Origin: Osedax fenrisi
Lineage: Eukaryota > Annelida > Polychaeta > Sabellida > Siboglinidae
Direction of reading: 5' to 3'
Length of the DNA stretch: 64,000 nt
Assembly: GCA_964019155.1 (NCBI GenBank)
Contig: OZ025241.1
Location: 90,550,223 to 90,614,222 of the forward strand
Shown here: positions 33,909 to 46,189 of the stretch, one piece after another
Position numbering within the stretch: the stretch's first letter is position 1
How the letters are laid out: the number at the start of each line of letters is the position of its first letter
Translations under genes and position numbers: made by a program
Notes under the pieces: model-generated
What the model was told of the DNA's origin: nothing
The model's database searches: none
Seen by the model: only the letters and a program-made list of their open reading frames with translations

Positions 33909-35572
33909 TTCTCTAATGTTGTCTCTTTTTATAAAGTTTGTACTCGATTATATCAAACTAGATCAAATATTTTTAATAATATTTTTTTTTAATATAATAG
34001 ATCTTATTTTCATTTAGATGAATATCTTAAGCGTATATAATATAATTTTAAATTAAAACAAGAAAATTACGACTTACCTGTAATTTCATAATTTATAAAC
34101 TTGACTTTTCGATTAAATACAAAAATTATAAGTAATTAATAATTATTTTTTATTAATTTATAATTTATTTCAAATAATTGAATATCATTTTAGTATATTA
34201 ACAAAAAATATTTCTAATTATTTTAATGTATCATGGTAAATTTCCACATGTAATATTAATATAAAGCACAACAATTTCCGATATTTACCATATAACAAAA
34301 TGTTATATTTAGCATATATATTTATATAAATAACATATTATAAATTCATTAAGCTCAACGAATACAACTAAATAATAATATTTATAATTATTTTAGAATT
34401 AAAAAATTCATAATTATGTTTATATAATGATATTCTACTTATTGTAATAGTTTATATAATACCTAATATGATCTAATATATTATTATAATTATATAATAA
34501 TAAAATAGTCTAAATAAATTCTCATAATCTGATTTATTATATATTAATAATTATTTTAGTAATACGTCAAATATATTAATATTAATATAACCTTAAGTAG
34601 GTATACTATATTAATTATATAATTTAATTCTTAGTTGTAATCTTATATTATAAAGTATAATTACGCATAACTTAATTAATAAATCTCTTAATGTACTTTT
34701 AACTATATTCCTAAGTTCTTATTCACATCCATAATATTATTATTTCCTAAAGTAAATATCATTTTTTTGTAGTGAATGTTTTAATACATTATCACTAGAT
34801 AAAAATACAAATTCAATTAAACATGTTATACATAAGATAGTTTATAAATAAAGTAATAGCTTTAATGCTAATGGTTAATTACAATTATTTCTGCAACTAG
34901 TACATATTGTACGTTTATTTGAATACTCCTCCTATATTTATCATTATTTTAATACAAGTTTGCTTTGTAATTTTATTAATTATTTAACTTTTACTATTTC
35001 TTTATAATTGATCTACTATTATTTGTAATGTCAGTTTAAATTATTTATATTACATGTAATTACTTTATTTAATTATAATTAAAACATATACAAAATTAAA
35101 CTATACTTAATTAATAGATTATTTTCCCAGTTGTTACCGTAAATTAACATGGTAGATAGGTTTTTTACCAACATTAATGGAACCTTGATTACATGTAATT
35201 ACCTCATTAAATTATAATTAAAACATGTTAAAAAAGTAGACGTTGCTTTATAATAAATTATTATTAGTTTCAGTATACATAATTTAAAATATTATAAAAT
35301 CATTTTTTATTTATAGAAAATAATATTCGTGTATATAACTATTTTTATTAATATTTGCTAATTAATCATACGCAATATTTGTGATATAAATTATTAAACT
35401 ACATTCATTTAGTTTAAATATAAAAAACAACCGTTGAAATATATTAATTAGATAGCTAATATTATAAAAATGTATATACGAATAATCATAAACTATATAT
35501 GTAGCATATATTTTAAATGTAGAATATTATATATATATTAATTCAATTTGAATAAACATGTTTAATGTGGGT

Positions 35573-35588
35573 GGTCCTAAAAAGGACC
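35573..35588 (-). terminator. Histone 3' stem-loop, H2A copy 3
   Basis: GGUCCUUUUUAGGACC. A base in the 5' flank differs from the other copies (TTAGTATTTG on the plus strand in place of TTAGAATTTG). Confidence 0.93.
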
Positions 35589-35620
35589 GATTGTTAGTAT
35601 TTGAAGTGAAGTTGTAAGAA

Positions 35621-35998
35621 TTAAGCAGATTTACCAGTTTTCTTTGGTAAGAGAACAGCTTGAATATTAGGCAATACACCACCTTGAGCGATAGTAACAC
35701 CGGCAAGTAATTTGTTTAATTCTTCATCATTACGGATGGCCAACTGAAGATGACGTGGGATAATTCTAGATTTCTTGTTATCACGGGCAGCATTACCAGC
35801 TAACTCGAGAATTTCAGCTGCCAAGTACTCCATAACGGCAGCTAAATATACTGGAGCTCCAGCACCAACTCTTTTAGCGTAGTTACCTCTTCGTAAATGG
35901 CGATGAATACGACCTACTGGGAATTGTAAACCAGCTCTGGATGATCTAGTCTTAGATTTAATTCCCTTTGCTTTACCTCCTTTTCCTCGTCCAGACAT
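35621..35998 (-). CDS. H2A: Histone H2A, copy 3
   Basis: Protein identical to copy 1. Flanked on both sides by the short (2235 bp) unit type lacking the 28 bp GTATAATTAC segment. Confidence 0.98.
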   Translation of the reverse strand: MSGRGKGGKAKGIKSKTRSSRAGLQFPVGRIHRHLRRGNYAKRVGAGAPVYLAAVMEYLAAEILELAGNAARDNKKSRIIPRHLQLAIRNDEELNKLLAGVTIAQGGVLPNIQAVLLPKKTGKSA

Positions 35999-36143
35999 GA
36001 TGATAATTTGATATGGATAGAGAGTTTAAATTTTAAGAATAAATTAAATTCTCAATTTGGCAACCTTTATACGCTTTAGCGTGGAATAGACTACGTCAAC
36101 GCATTGTGATTGGTCAGCCAAGAGAAAGAGTATTATATTCATT
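35999..36143 (-). promoter_or_regulatory. Shortened H2A promoter, copy 3
   Basis: Same elements as copy 1. Confidence 0.8.
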
Positions 36144-37807
36144 TTCTCTAATGTTGTCTCTTTTTATAAAGTTTGTACTCGATTATATCAAACTAGATCA
36201 AATATTTTTAATAATATTTTTTTTTAATATAATAGATCTTATTTTCATTTAGATGAATATCTTAAGCGTATATAATATAATTTTAAATTAAAACAAGAAA
36301 ATTACGACTTACCTGTAATTTCATAATTTATAAACTTGACTTTTCGATTAAATACAAAAATTATAAGTAATTAATAATTATTTTTTATTAATTTATAATT
36401 TATTTCAAATAATTGAATATCATTTTAGTATATTAACAAAAAATATTTCTAATTATTTTAATGTATCATGGTAAATTTCCACATGTAATATTAATATAAA
36501 GCACAACAATTTCCGATATTTACCATATAACAAAATGTTATATTTAGCATATATATTTATATAAATAACATATTATAAATTCATTAAGCTCAACGAATAC
36601 AACTAAATAATAATATTTATAATTATTTTATAATTAAAAAATTCATAATTATGTTTATATAATGATATTCTACTTATTGTAATAGTTTATATAATACCTA
36701 ATATGATCTAATATATTATTATAATTATATAATAATAAAATAGTCTAAATAAATTCTCATAATCTGATTTATTATATATTAATAATTATTTTAGTAATAC
36801 GTCAAATATATTAATATTAATATAACCTTAAGTAGGTATACTATATTAATTATATAATTTAATTCTTAGTTGTAATCTTATATTATAAAGTATAATTACG
36901 CATAACTTAATTAATAAATCTCTTAATGTACTTTTAACTATATTCCTAAGTTCTTATTCACATCCATAATATTATTATTTCCTAAAGTAAATATCATTTT
37001 TTTGTAGTGAATGTTTTAATACATTATCACTAGATAAAAATACAAATTCAATTAAACATGTTATACATAAGATAGTTTATAAATAAAGTAATAGCTTTAA
37101 TGCTAATGGTTAATTACAATTATTTCTGCAACTAGTACATATTGTACGTTTATTTGAATACTCCTCCTATATTTATCATTATTTTAATACAAGTTTGCTT
37201 TGTAATTTTATTAATTATTTAACTTTTACTAATTCTTTATAATTGATCTACTATTATTTGTAATGTCAGTTTAAATTATTTATATTACATGTAATTACTT
37301 TATTTAATTATAATTAAAACATATACAAAATTAAACTATACTTAATTAATAGATTATTTTCCCAGTTGTTACCGTAAATTAACATGGTAGATAGGTTTTT
37401 TACCAACATTAATGGAACCTTGATTACATGTAATTACCTCATTAAATTATAATTAAAACATGATAAAAAAGTAGACGTTGCTTTATAATAAATTATTATT
37501 AGTTTCAGTATACATAATTTAAAATATTATAAAATCATTTTTTATTTATAGAAAATAATATTCGTGTATATAACTATTTTTATTAATATTTGCTAATTAA
37601 TCATACGCAATATTTGTGATATAAATTATTAAACTACATTCATTTAGTTTAAATATGAAAAACAACCGTTGAAATATATTAATTAGATAGCTAATATTAT
37701 AAAAATGTATATACGAATAATCATAAAATATATATGTAGCATATATTTTAAATGTAGAATATTATATATATATTAATTCAATTTGAATAAACATGTTTAA
37801 TGTGGGT

Positions 37808-37823
37808 GGTCCTAAAAAGGACC
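37808..37823 (-). terminator. Histone 3' stem-loop, H2A copy 4
   Basis: GGUCCUUUUUAGGACC. Confidence 0.93.
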
Positions 37824-37855
37824 GATTGTTAGAATTTGAAGTGAAGTTGTAAGAA

Positions 37856-38233
37856 TTAAGCAGATTTACCAGTTTTCTTTGGTAAGAGAACAGCTTGAAT
37901 ATTAGGCAATACACCACCTTGAGCGATAGTAACACCGGCAAGTAATTTGTTTAATTCTTCATCATTACGGATGGCCAACTGAAGATGACGTGGGATAATT
38001 CTAGATTTCTTGTTATCACGGGCAGCATTACCAGCTAACTCGAGAATTTCAGCTGCCAAGTACTCCATAACGGCAGCTAAATATACTGGAGCTCCAGCAC
38101 CAACTCTTTTAGCGTAGTTACCTCTTCGTAAATGGCGATGAATACGACCTACTGGGAATTGTAAACCAGCTCTGGATGATCTAGTCTTAGATTTAATTCC
38201 CTTTGCTTTACCTCCTTTTCCTCGTCCAGACAT
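37856..38233 (-). CDS. H2A: Histone H2A, copy 4
   Basis: Protein identical to copy 1. Its flanks mark the change between two unit subtypes: AATTTTGTCTC upstream (as in copies 5 and 6 and near H1) in place of AATGTTGTCTC, and CATAAAATATATATG downstream, shared with copies 5-7. Confidence 0.98.
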   Translation of the reverse strand: MSGRGKGGKAKGIKSKTRSSRAGLQFPVGRIHRHLRRGNYAKRVGAGAPVYLAAVMEYLAAEILELAGNAARDNKKSRIIPRHLQLAIRNDEELNKLLAGVTIAQGGVLPNIQAVLLPKKTGKSA

Positions 38234-38378
38234 GATGATAATTTGATATGGATAGAGAGTTTAAATTTTAAGAATAAATTAAATTCTCAATTTGGCAACC
38301 TTTATACGCTTTAGCGTGGAATAGACTACGTCAACGCATTGTGATTGGTCAGCCAAGAGAAAGAGTATTATATTCATT
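38234..38378 (-). promoter_or_regulatory. Shortened H2A promoter, copy 4
   Basis: Same elements as copy 1; the junction has a private change (CATTTACTC in place of CATTTTCTC). Confidence 0.8.
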
Positions 38379-40070
38379 TACTCTAATTTTGTCTCTTTTT
38401 ATAAAGTTTGTACTCGATTATATCAAACTAGATCAAATATTTTTAATAATATTTTTTTTTAATATAATAGATCTTATTTTCATTTAGATGAATATCTTAA
38501 GCGTATATAATATAATTTTAAATTAAAACAAGAAAATTACGACTTACCTGTAATTTCATAATTTATAAACTTGACTTTTCGATTAAATACAAAAATTATA
38601 AGTAATTAATAATTATTTTTTATTAATTTATAATTTATTTCAAATAATTGAATATCATTTTAGTATATTAACAAAAAATATTTCTAATTATTTTAATGTA
38701 TCATGGTAAATTTCCACATGTAATATTAATATAAAGCACAACAATTTCCGATATTTACCATATAACAAAATGTTATATTTAGCATATATATTTATATAAA
38801 TAACATATTATAAATTCATTAAGCTCAACGAATACAACTAAATAATAATATTTATAATTATTTTATAATTAAAAAATTCATAATTATGTTTATATAATGA
38901 TATTCTACTTATTGTAATAGTTTATATAATACCTAATATGATCTAATATATTATTATAATTATATAATAATAAAATAGTCTAAATAAATTCTCATAATCT
39001 GATTTATTATATATTAATAATTATTTTAGTAATACGTCAAATATATTAATATTAATATAACCTTAAGTAGGTATACTATATTAATTATATAATTTAATTC
39101 TTAGATGTAATCTTATAGGTATAATTACGTATTAAGTATAATTACTTATAAAGTATAATTACGCATAACTTAATTAATACATCTCTTAATGTAGTTTTAA
39201 CTATATTCCTAAGTTCTTATTCACATCCATAATATTATTATTTCCTAAAGTAAATATCATTTTTTTGTAGTGAATGTTTTAATACATTATCACTAGATAA
39301 AAATACAAATTCAATTAAACATGTTATACATAAGATAGTTTATAAATAAAGTAATAGCTTTAATGCTAATGGTTAATTACAATTATTTCTGCAACTAGTA
39401 CATATTGTACGTTTATTTGAATACTCCTCCTATATTTATCATTATTTTAATACAAGTTTGCTTTGTAATTTTATTAATTATTTAACTTTTACTAATTCTT
39501 TATAATTGATCTACTATTATTTGTAATGTCAGTTTAAATTATTTATATTACATGTAATTACTTTATTTAATTATAATTAAAACATATACAAAATTAAACT
39601 ATACTTAATTAATAGATTATTTTCCCAGTTGTTACCGTAAATTAACATGGTAGATAGGTTTTTTACCAACATTAATGGAACCTTGATTACATGTAATTAC
39701 CTCATTAAATTATAATTAAAACATGTTAAAAAAGTAGACGTTGCTTTATAATAAATTATTATTAGTTTCAGTATACATAATTTAAAATATTATAAAATCA
39801 TTTTTTATTTATAGAAAATAATATTCGTGTATATAACTATTTTTATTAATATTTGCTAATTAATCATACGCAATATTTGTGATATAAATTATTAAACTAC
39901 ATTCATTTAGTTTAAATATGAAAAACAACCGTTGAAATATATTAATTAGATAGCTAATATTATAAAAATGTATATACGAATAATCATAAAATATATATGT
40001 AGCATATATTTTAAATGTAGAATATTATATATATATTAATTCAATTTGAATAAACATGTTTAATGTGGGT

Positions 40071-40086
40071 GGTCCTAAAAAGGACC
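40071..40086 (-). terminator. Histone 3' stem-loop, H2A copy 5
   Basis: GGUCCUUUUUAGGACC. Confidence 0.93.
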
Positions 40087-40118
40087 GATTGTTAGAATTT
40101 GAAGTGAAGTTGTAAGAA

Positions 40119-40496
40119 TTAAGCAGATTTACCAGTTTTCTTTGGTAAGAGAACAGCTTGAATATTAGGCAATACACCACCTTGAGCGATAGTAACACCG
40201 GCAAGTAATTTGTTTAATTCTTCATCATTACGGATGGCCAACTGAAGATGACGTGGGATAATTCTAGATTTCTTGTTATCACGGGCAGCATTACCAGCTA
40301 ACTCGAGAATTTCAGCTGCCAAGTACTCCATAACGGCAGCTAAATATACTGGAGCTCCAGCACCAACTCTTTTAGCGTAGTTACCTCTTCGTAAATGGCG
40401 ATGAATACGACCTACTGGGAATTGTAAACCAGCTCTGGATGATCTAGTCTTAGATTTAATTCCCTTTGCTTTACCTCCTTTTCCTCGTCCAGACAT
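40119..40496 (-). CDS. H2A: Histone H2A, copy 5
   Basis: Protein identical to copy 1, in a 2263 bp unit of the copy 4-6 subtype. Confidence 0.98.
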   Translation of the reverse strand: MSGRGKGGKAKGIKSKTRSSRAGLQFPVGRIHRHLRRGNYAKRVGAGAPVYLAAVMEYLAAEILELAGNAARDNKKSRIIPRHLQLAIRNDEELNKLLAGVTIAQGGVLPNIQAVLLPKKTGKSA

Positions 40497-40641
40497 GATG
40501 ATAATTTGATATGGATAGAGAGTTTAAATTTTAAGAATAAATTAAATTCTCAATTTGGCAACCTTTATACGCTTTAGCGTGGAATAGACTACGTCAACGC
40601 ATTGTGATTGGTCAGCCAAGAGAAAGAGTATTATATTCATT
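40497..40641 (-). promoter_or_regulatory. Shortened H2A promoter, copy 5
   Basis: Same elements as copy 1. Confidence 0.8.
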
Positions 40642-42333
40642 TTCTCTAATTTTGTCTCTTTTTATAAAGTTTGTACTCGATTATATCAAACTAGATCAAA
40701 TATTTTTAATAATATTTTTTTTTAATATAATAGATCTTATTTTCATTTAGATGAATATCTTAAGCGTATATAATATAATTTTAAATTAAAACAAGAAAAT
40801 TACGACTTACCTGTAATTTCATAATTTATAAACTTGACTTTTCGATTAAATACAAAAATTATAAGTAATTAATAATTATTTTTTATTAATTTATAATTTA
40901 TTTCAAATAATTGAATATCATTTTAGTATATTAACAAAAAATATTTCTAATTATTTTAATGTATCATGGTAAATTTCCACATGTAATATTAATATAAAGC
41001 ACAACAATTTCCGATATTTACCATATAACAAAATGTTATATTTAGCATATATATTTATATAAATAACATATTATAAATTCATTAAGCTCAACGAATACAA
41101 CTAAATAATAATATTTATAATTATTTTATAATTAAAAAATTCATAATTATGTTTATATAATGATATTCTACTTATTGTAATAGTTTATATAATACCTAAT
41201 ATGATCTAATATATTATTATAATTATATAATAATAAAATAGTCTAAATAAATTCTCATAATCTGATTTATTATATATTAATAATTATTTTAGTAATACGT
41301 CAAATATATTAATATTAATATAACCTTAAGTAGGTATACTATATTAATTATATAATTTAATTCTTAGATGTAATCTTATAGGTATAATTACGTATTAAGT
41401 ATAATTACTTATAAAGTATAATTACGCATAACTTAATTAATACATCTCTTAATGTACTTTTAACTATATTCCTAAGTTCTTATTCACATCCATAATATTA
41501 TTATTTCCTAAAGTAAATATCATTTTTTTGTAGTGAATGTTTTAATACATTATCACTAGATAAAAATACAAATTCAATTAAACATGTTATACATAAGATA
41601 GTTTATAAATAAAGTAATAGCTTTAATGCTAATGGTTAATTACAATTATTTCTGCAACTAGTACATATTGTACGTTTATTTGAATACTCCTCCTATATTT
41701 ATCATTATTTTAATACAAGTTTGCTTTGTAATTTTATTAATTATTTAACTTTTACTAATTCTTTATAATTGATCTACTATTATTTGTAATGTCAGTTTAA
41801 ATTATTTATATTACATGTAATTACTTTATTTAATTATAATTAAAACATATACAAAATTAAACTATACTTAATTAATAGATTATTTTCCCAGTTGTTACCG
41901 TAAATTAACATGGTAGATAGGTTTTTTACCAACATTAATGGAACCTTGATTACATGTAATTACCTCATTAAATTATAATTAAAACATGTTAAAAAAGTAG
42001 ACGTTGCTTTATAATAAATTATTATTAGTTTCAGTATACATAATTTAAAATATTATAAAATCATTTTTTATTTATAGAAAATAATATTCGTGTATATAAC
42101 TATTTTTATTAATATTTGCTAATTAATCATACGCAATATTTGTGATATAAATTATTAAACTACATTCATTTAGTTTAAATATGAAAAACAACCGTTGAAA
42201 TATATTAATTAGATAGCTAATATTATAAAAATGTATATACGAATAATCATAAAATATATATGTAGCATATATTTTAAATGTAGAATATTATATATATATT
42301 AATTCAATTTGAATAAACATGTTTAATGTGGGT

Positions 42334-42349
42334 GGTCCTAAAAAGGACC
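42334..42349 (-). terminator. Histone 3' stem-loop, H2A copy 6
   Basis: GGUCCUUUUUAGGACC. Confidence 0.93.
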
Positions 42350-42381
42350 GATTGTTAGAATTTGAAGTGAAGTTGTAAGAA

Positions 42382-42759
42382 TTAAGCAGATTTACCAGTT
42401 TTCTTTGGTAAGAGAACAGCTTGAATATTAGGCAATACACCACCTTGAGCGATAGTAACACCGGCAAGTAATTTGTTTAATTCTTCATCATTACGGATGG
42501 CCAACTGAAGATGACGTGGGATAATTCTAGATTTCTTGTTATCACGGGCAGCATTACCAGCTAACTCGAGAATTTCAGCTGCCAAGTACTCCATAACGGC
42601 AGCTAAATATACTGGAGCTCCAGCACCAACTCTTTTAGCGTAGTTACCTCTTCGTAAATGGCGATGAATACGACCTACTGGGAATTGTAAACCAGCTCTG
42701 GATGATCTAGTCTTAGATTTAATTCCCTTTGCTTTACCTCCTTTTCCTCGTCCAGACAT
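42382..42759 (-). CDS. H2A: Histone H2A, copy 6
   Basis: Protein identical to copy 1, in a 2263 bp unit; its spacer towards copy 7 is the last repeat junction of the array. Confidence 0.98.
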   Translation of the reverse strand: MSGRGKGGKAKGIKSKTRSSRAGLQFPVGRIHRHLRRGNYAKRVGAGAPVYLAAVMEYLAAEILELAGNAARDNKKSRIIPRHLQLAIRNDEELNKLLAGVTIAQGGVLPNIQAVLLPKKTGKSA

Positions 42760-42904
42760 GATGATAATTTGATATGGATAGAGAGTTTAAATTTTAAGAA
42801 TAAATTAAATTCTCAATTTGGCAACCTTTATACGCTTTAGCGTGGAATAGACTACGTCAACGCATTGTGATTGGTCAGCCAAGAGAAAGAGTATTATATT
42901 CATT
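42760..42904 (-). promoter_or_regulatory. Shortened H2A promoter, copy 6
   Basis: Same elements as copy 1. Confidence 0.8.
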
Positions 42905-44596
42905 TTCTCTAATTTTGTCTCTTTTTATAAAGTTTGTACTCGATTATATCAAACTAGATCAAATATTTTTAATAATATTTTTTTTTAATATAATAGATCT
43001 TATTTTCATTTAGATGAATATCTTAAGCGTATATAATATAATTTTAAATTAAAACAAGAAAATTACGACTTACCTGTAATTTCATAATTTATAAACTTGA
43101 CTTTTCGATTAAATACAAAAATTATAAGTAATTAATAATTATTTTTTATTAATTTATAATTTATTTCAAATAATTGAATATCATTTTAGTATATTAACAA
43201 AAAATATTTCTAATTATTTTAATGTATCATGGTAAATTTCCACATGTAATATTAATATAAAGCACAACAATTTCCGATATTTACCATATAACAAAATGTT
43301 ATATTTAGCATATATATTTATATAAATAACATATTATAAATTCATTAAGCTCAACGAATACAACTAAATAATAATATTTATAATTATTTTATAATTAAAA
43401 AATTCATAATTATGTTTATATAATGATATTCTACTTATTGTAATAGTTTATATAATACCTAATATGATCTAATATATTATTATAATTATATAATAATAAA
43501 ATAGTCTAAATAAATTCTCATAATCTGATTTATTATATATTAATAATTATTTTAGTAATACGTCAAATATATTAATATTAATATAACCTTAAGTAGGTAT
43601 ACTATATTAATTATATAATTTAATTCTTAGATGTAATCTTATAGGTATAATTACGTATTAAGTATAATTACTTATAAAGTATAATTACGCATAACTTAAT
43701 TAATACATCTCTTAATGTACTTTTAACTATATTCCTAAGTTCTTATTCACATCCATAATATTATTATTTCCTAAAGTAAATATCATTTTTTTGTAGTGAA
43801 TGTTTTAATACATTATCACTAGATAAAAATACAAATTCAATTAAACATGTTATACATAAGATAGTTTATAAATAAAGTAATAGCTTTAATGCTAATGGTT
43901 AATTACAATTATTTCTGCAACTAGTACATATTGTACGTTTATTTGAATACTCCTCCTATATTTATCATTATTTTAATACAAGTTTGCTTTGTAATTTTAT
44001 TAATTATTTAACTTTTACTAATTCTTTATAATTGATCTACTATTATTTGTAATGTCAGTTTAAATTATTTATATTACATGTAATTACTTTATTTAATTAT
44101 AATTAAAACATATACAAAATTAAACTATACTTAATTAATAGATTATTTTCCCAGTTGTTACCGTAAATTAACATGGTAGATAGGTTTTTTACCAACATTA
44201 ATGGAACCTTGATTACATGTAATTACCTCATTAAATTATAATTAAAACATGTTAAAAAAGTAGACGTTGCTTTATAATAAATTATTATTAGTTTCAGTAT
44301 ACATAATTTAAAATATTATAAAATCATTTTTTATTTATAGAAAATAATATTCGTGTATATAACTATTTTTATTAATATTTGCTAATTAATCATACGCAAT
44401 ATTTGTGATATAAATTATTAAACTACATTCATTTAGTTTAAATATGAAAAACAACCGTTGAAATATATTAATTAGATAGCTAATATTATAAAAATGTATA
44501 TACGAATAATCATAAAATATATATGTAGCATATATTTTAAATGTAGAATATTATATATATATTAATTCAATTTGAATAAACATGTTTAATGTGGGT

Positions 44597-44612
44597 GGTC
44601 CTAAAAAGGACC
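44597..44612 (-). terminator. Histone 3' stem-loop, H2A copy 7
   Basis: GGUCCUUUUUAGGACC; the 3' flank is as in the other copies although the gene body differs. Confidence 0.93.
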
Positions 44613-44644
44613 GATTGTTAGAATTTGAAGTGAAGTTGTAAGAA

Positions 44645-45022
44645 TTAAGCAGATTTACCAGTTTTCTTTGGTAAGAGAACAGCTTGAATATTAGGCAATA
44701 CACCACCTTGAGCGATAGTAACACCGGCAAGTAATTTGTTTAATTCTTCATCATTACGGATGGCCAACTGAAGATGACGTGGGATAATTCTAGATTTCTT
44801 GTTATCACGGGCAGCATTTCCAGCTAACTCGAGAATTTCAGCTGCCAAGTACTCCATAACGGCAGCTAAATATACTGGAGCACCAGCACCAACTCTTTTA
44901 GCGTAGTTACCTCTTCGTAAATGGCGATGGATACGACCTACAGGGAATTGTAAACCAGCTCTTGAAGATCTAGTCTTAGACTTGAGTCCCTTAGCTTTAC
45001 CTCCTTTTCCTCGTCCAGACAT
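44645..45022 (-). CDS. H2A: Histone H2A, copy 7 (H3-linked, divergent copy)
   Basis: 125 residues, differing from copies 1-6 by Leu13 in place of Ile13 (KAKGLKSKTRSS), with several silent changes mostly in the 5' half of the gene (44870-45000) and one near 44819. It is the only H2A with the full divergent promoter shared with H3, the arrangement expected of an original H2A-H3 pair. It is therefore the likely founder, or a copy converted by a different template. Its 3' half matches the array, so conversion tracts may cover part of it. Confidence 0.98.
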   Translation of the reverse strand: MSGRGKGGKAKGLKSKTRSSRAGLQFPVGRIHRHLRRGNYAKRVGAGAPVYLAAVMEYLAAEILELAGNAARDNKKSRIIPRHLQLAIRNDEELNKLLAGVTIAQGGVLPNIQAVLLPKKTGKSA

Positions 45023-45340
45023 GATGATAATTTGATATGAATAGAGCGACTAAATTATATGAATAAATTAAATTACCAATTTGGCAACCTTTATAGGCTT
45101 TAGCGTGGAATAGATTACGTCAACATAATGTGATTGGTCAGTTAATAGCCAATAGAAAGAGAATAAATCAGCCAATCATTATGTAGCTGTTAACATTGTT
45201 CTCTGTGTTTCATTTTATTGTAAATTATATATTTGTATAATTATTCAACCAATCAGCGATTTATTTACTTTAAATACCACGCAAAATACTATATAAAGTG
45301 CTGATTTTCCTTAAAAATCATTCATTATTATTTTTCCATA
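45023..45340. promoter_or_regulatory. Divergent H2A / H3 promoter
   Basis: 318 bp between the two ATGs. Towards H2A: TATAAAG (45089-45095), CRE-like ACGTCA and CCAAT (45133-45137, inverted). Towards H3: CCAAT at 45149, 45172 and 45250, and TATATAAAG at 45291-45297, about 45 bp before the ATG. Several CCAAT boxes are usual for histone promoters (CCAAT / NF-Y type control, from knowledge). Confidence 0.85.
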
Positions 45341-45751
45341 ATGGCACGTACAAAGCAAACCGCTCGTAAATCTACCGGAGGTAAAGCTCCTCGTAAACAA
45401 TTGGCTACCAAGGCTGCTCGCAAGAGTGCTCCTGCTACTGGTGGAGTTAAGAAACCTCACAGATACAGACCTGGTACCGTTGCTCTTCGTGAGATCCGTC
45501 GTTACCAAAAATCTACTGAATTACTTATCCGTAAGTTACCTTTCCAACGTTTAGTTCGTGAAATCGCTCAAGATTTTAAAACTGATCTACGTTTCCAAAG
45601 TTCCGCTATTATGGCCCTTCAAGAAGCAAGTGAAGCCTACTTAGTTGGTCTCTTCGAAGATACTAACCTGTGTGCTATCCATGCTAAACGTGTTACTATT
45701 ATGCCTAAAGATATTCAACTTGCCCGAAGAATTCGTGGTGAACGTGCTTAA
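45341..45751 (+). CDS. H3: Histone H3 (replication-dependent type)
   Basis: 136 codons, intronless, starting MARTKQTARKSTGGKAPRKQ. Residue 31 is Ala and the 87-90 patch is SAIM (FQSSAIMALQ), with Cys110 present (NLCAIHAKRV): the replicative H3.1/H3.2 type, not H3.3 (AAIG), but with Ile in place of the usual Val89. It pairs with H4 in the nucleosome. All major tail lysines (4, 9, 14, 27, 36) are present. The promoter is shared with H2A copy 7, and the gene ends in a stem-loop with the UUUC loop. Confidence 0.98.
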   Translation: MARTKQTARKSTGGKAPRKQLATKAARKSAPATGGVKKPHRYRPGTVALREIRRYQKSTELLIRKLPFQRLVREIAQDFKTDLRFQSSAIMALQEASEAYLVGLFEDTNLCAIHAKRVTIMPKDIQLARRIRGERA

Positions 45752-45772
45752 TTTTCTTTTCCTATACAAATC

Positions 45773-45788
45773 GGCCCTTTTCAGGGCC
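45773..45788 (+). terminator. Histone 3' stem-loop of H3
   Basis: GGCCCUUUUCAGGGCC, 21 bp after the stop; the only one here with a UUUC loop, the most common animal form. Confidence 0.94.
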
Positions 45789-46189
45789 ACAAATTTCTAA
45801 CAATTTTATAATCTATATTATTAATTACTTATATATTATTTATACTACTTATTTTATACCATATTTCCAGTGTTAATATTACATTATAAACACAATTCAT
45901 TATAATTAATATATCTCTTATAAAATTATGATTATATATTGATTATACTTATGTAATTTATGTTTTAAGAGAATGATATATAGTTATATAGTAGGAGTAG
46001 GCAAAGTAAATAATCTATTATAACATTTATTCTCAATATAGGCTGATTATAATACGACAATTGTTCATTGAACATGTGTTGACACGAAACCCCGTATACA
46101 TAGAATATATAGTTGACAGTGTCCCCTTTACTATATGATCATATCATACCGGAGTTATGTATACGTTATTCATAATATATGTGTATACA

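Larger units (their letters stand above)
30001..45160 (-). repeat. H2A-only tandem array, seven genes
   Basis: Seven H2A genes in the same orientation with start-to-start distances of 2263, 2235, 2235, 2263, 2263 and 2263 bp. The repeated unit is H1-upstream-like DNA, a 625 bp (or 597 bp) block, the H2A 3' flank, the gene and about 140 bp of promoter. The two lengths are due to one 28 bp indel in GTATAATTAC repeats (for example near 32387-32425). Units are almost identical, so the amplification is recent or homogenised. No H2B, H3 or H4 is carried in the unit. Confidence 0.97.
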
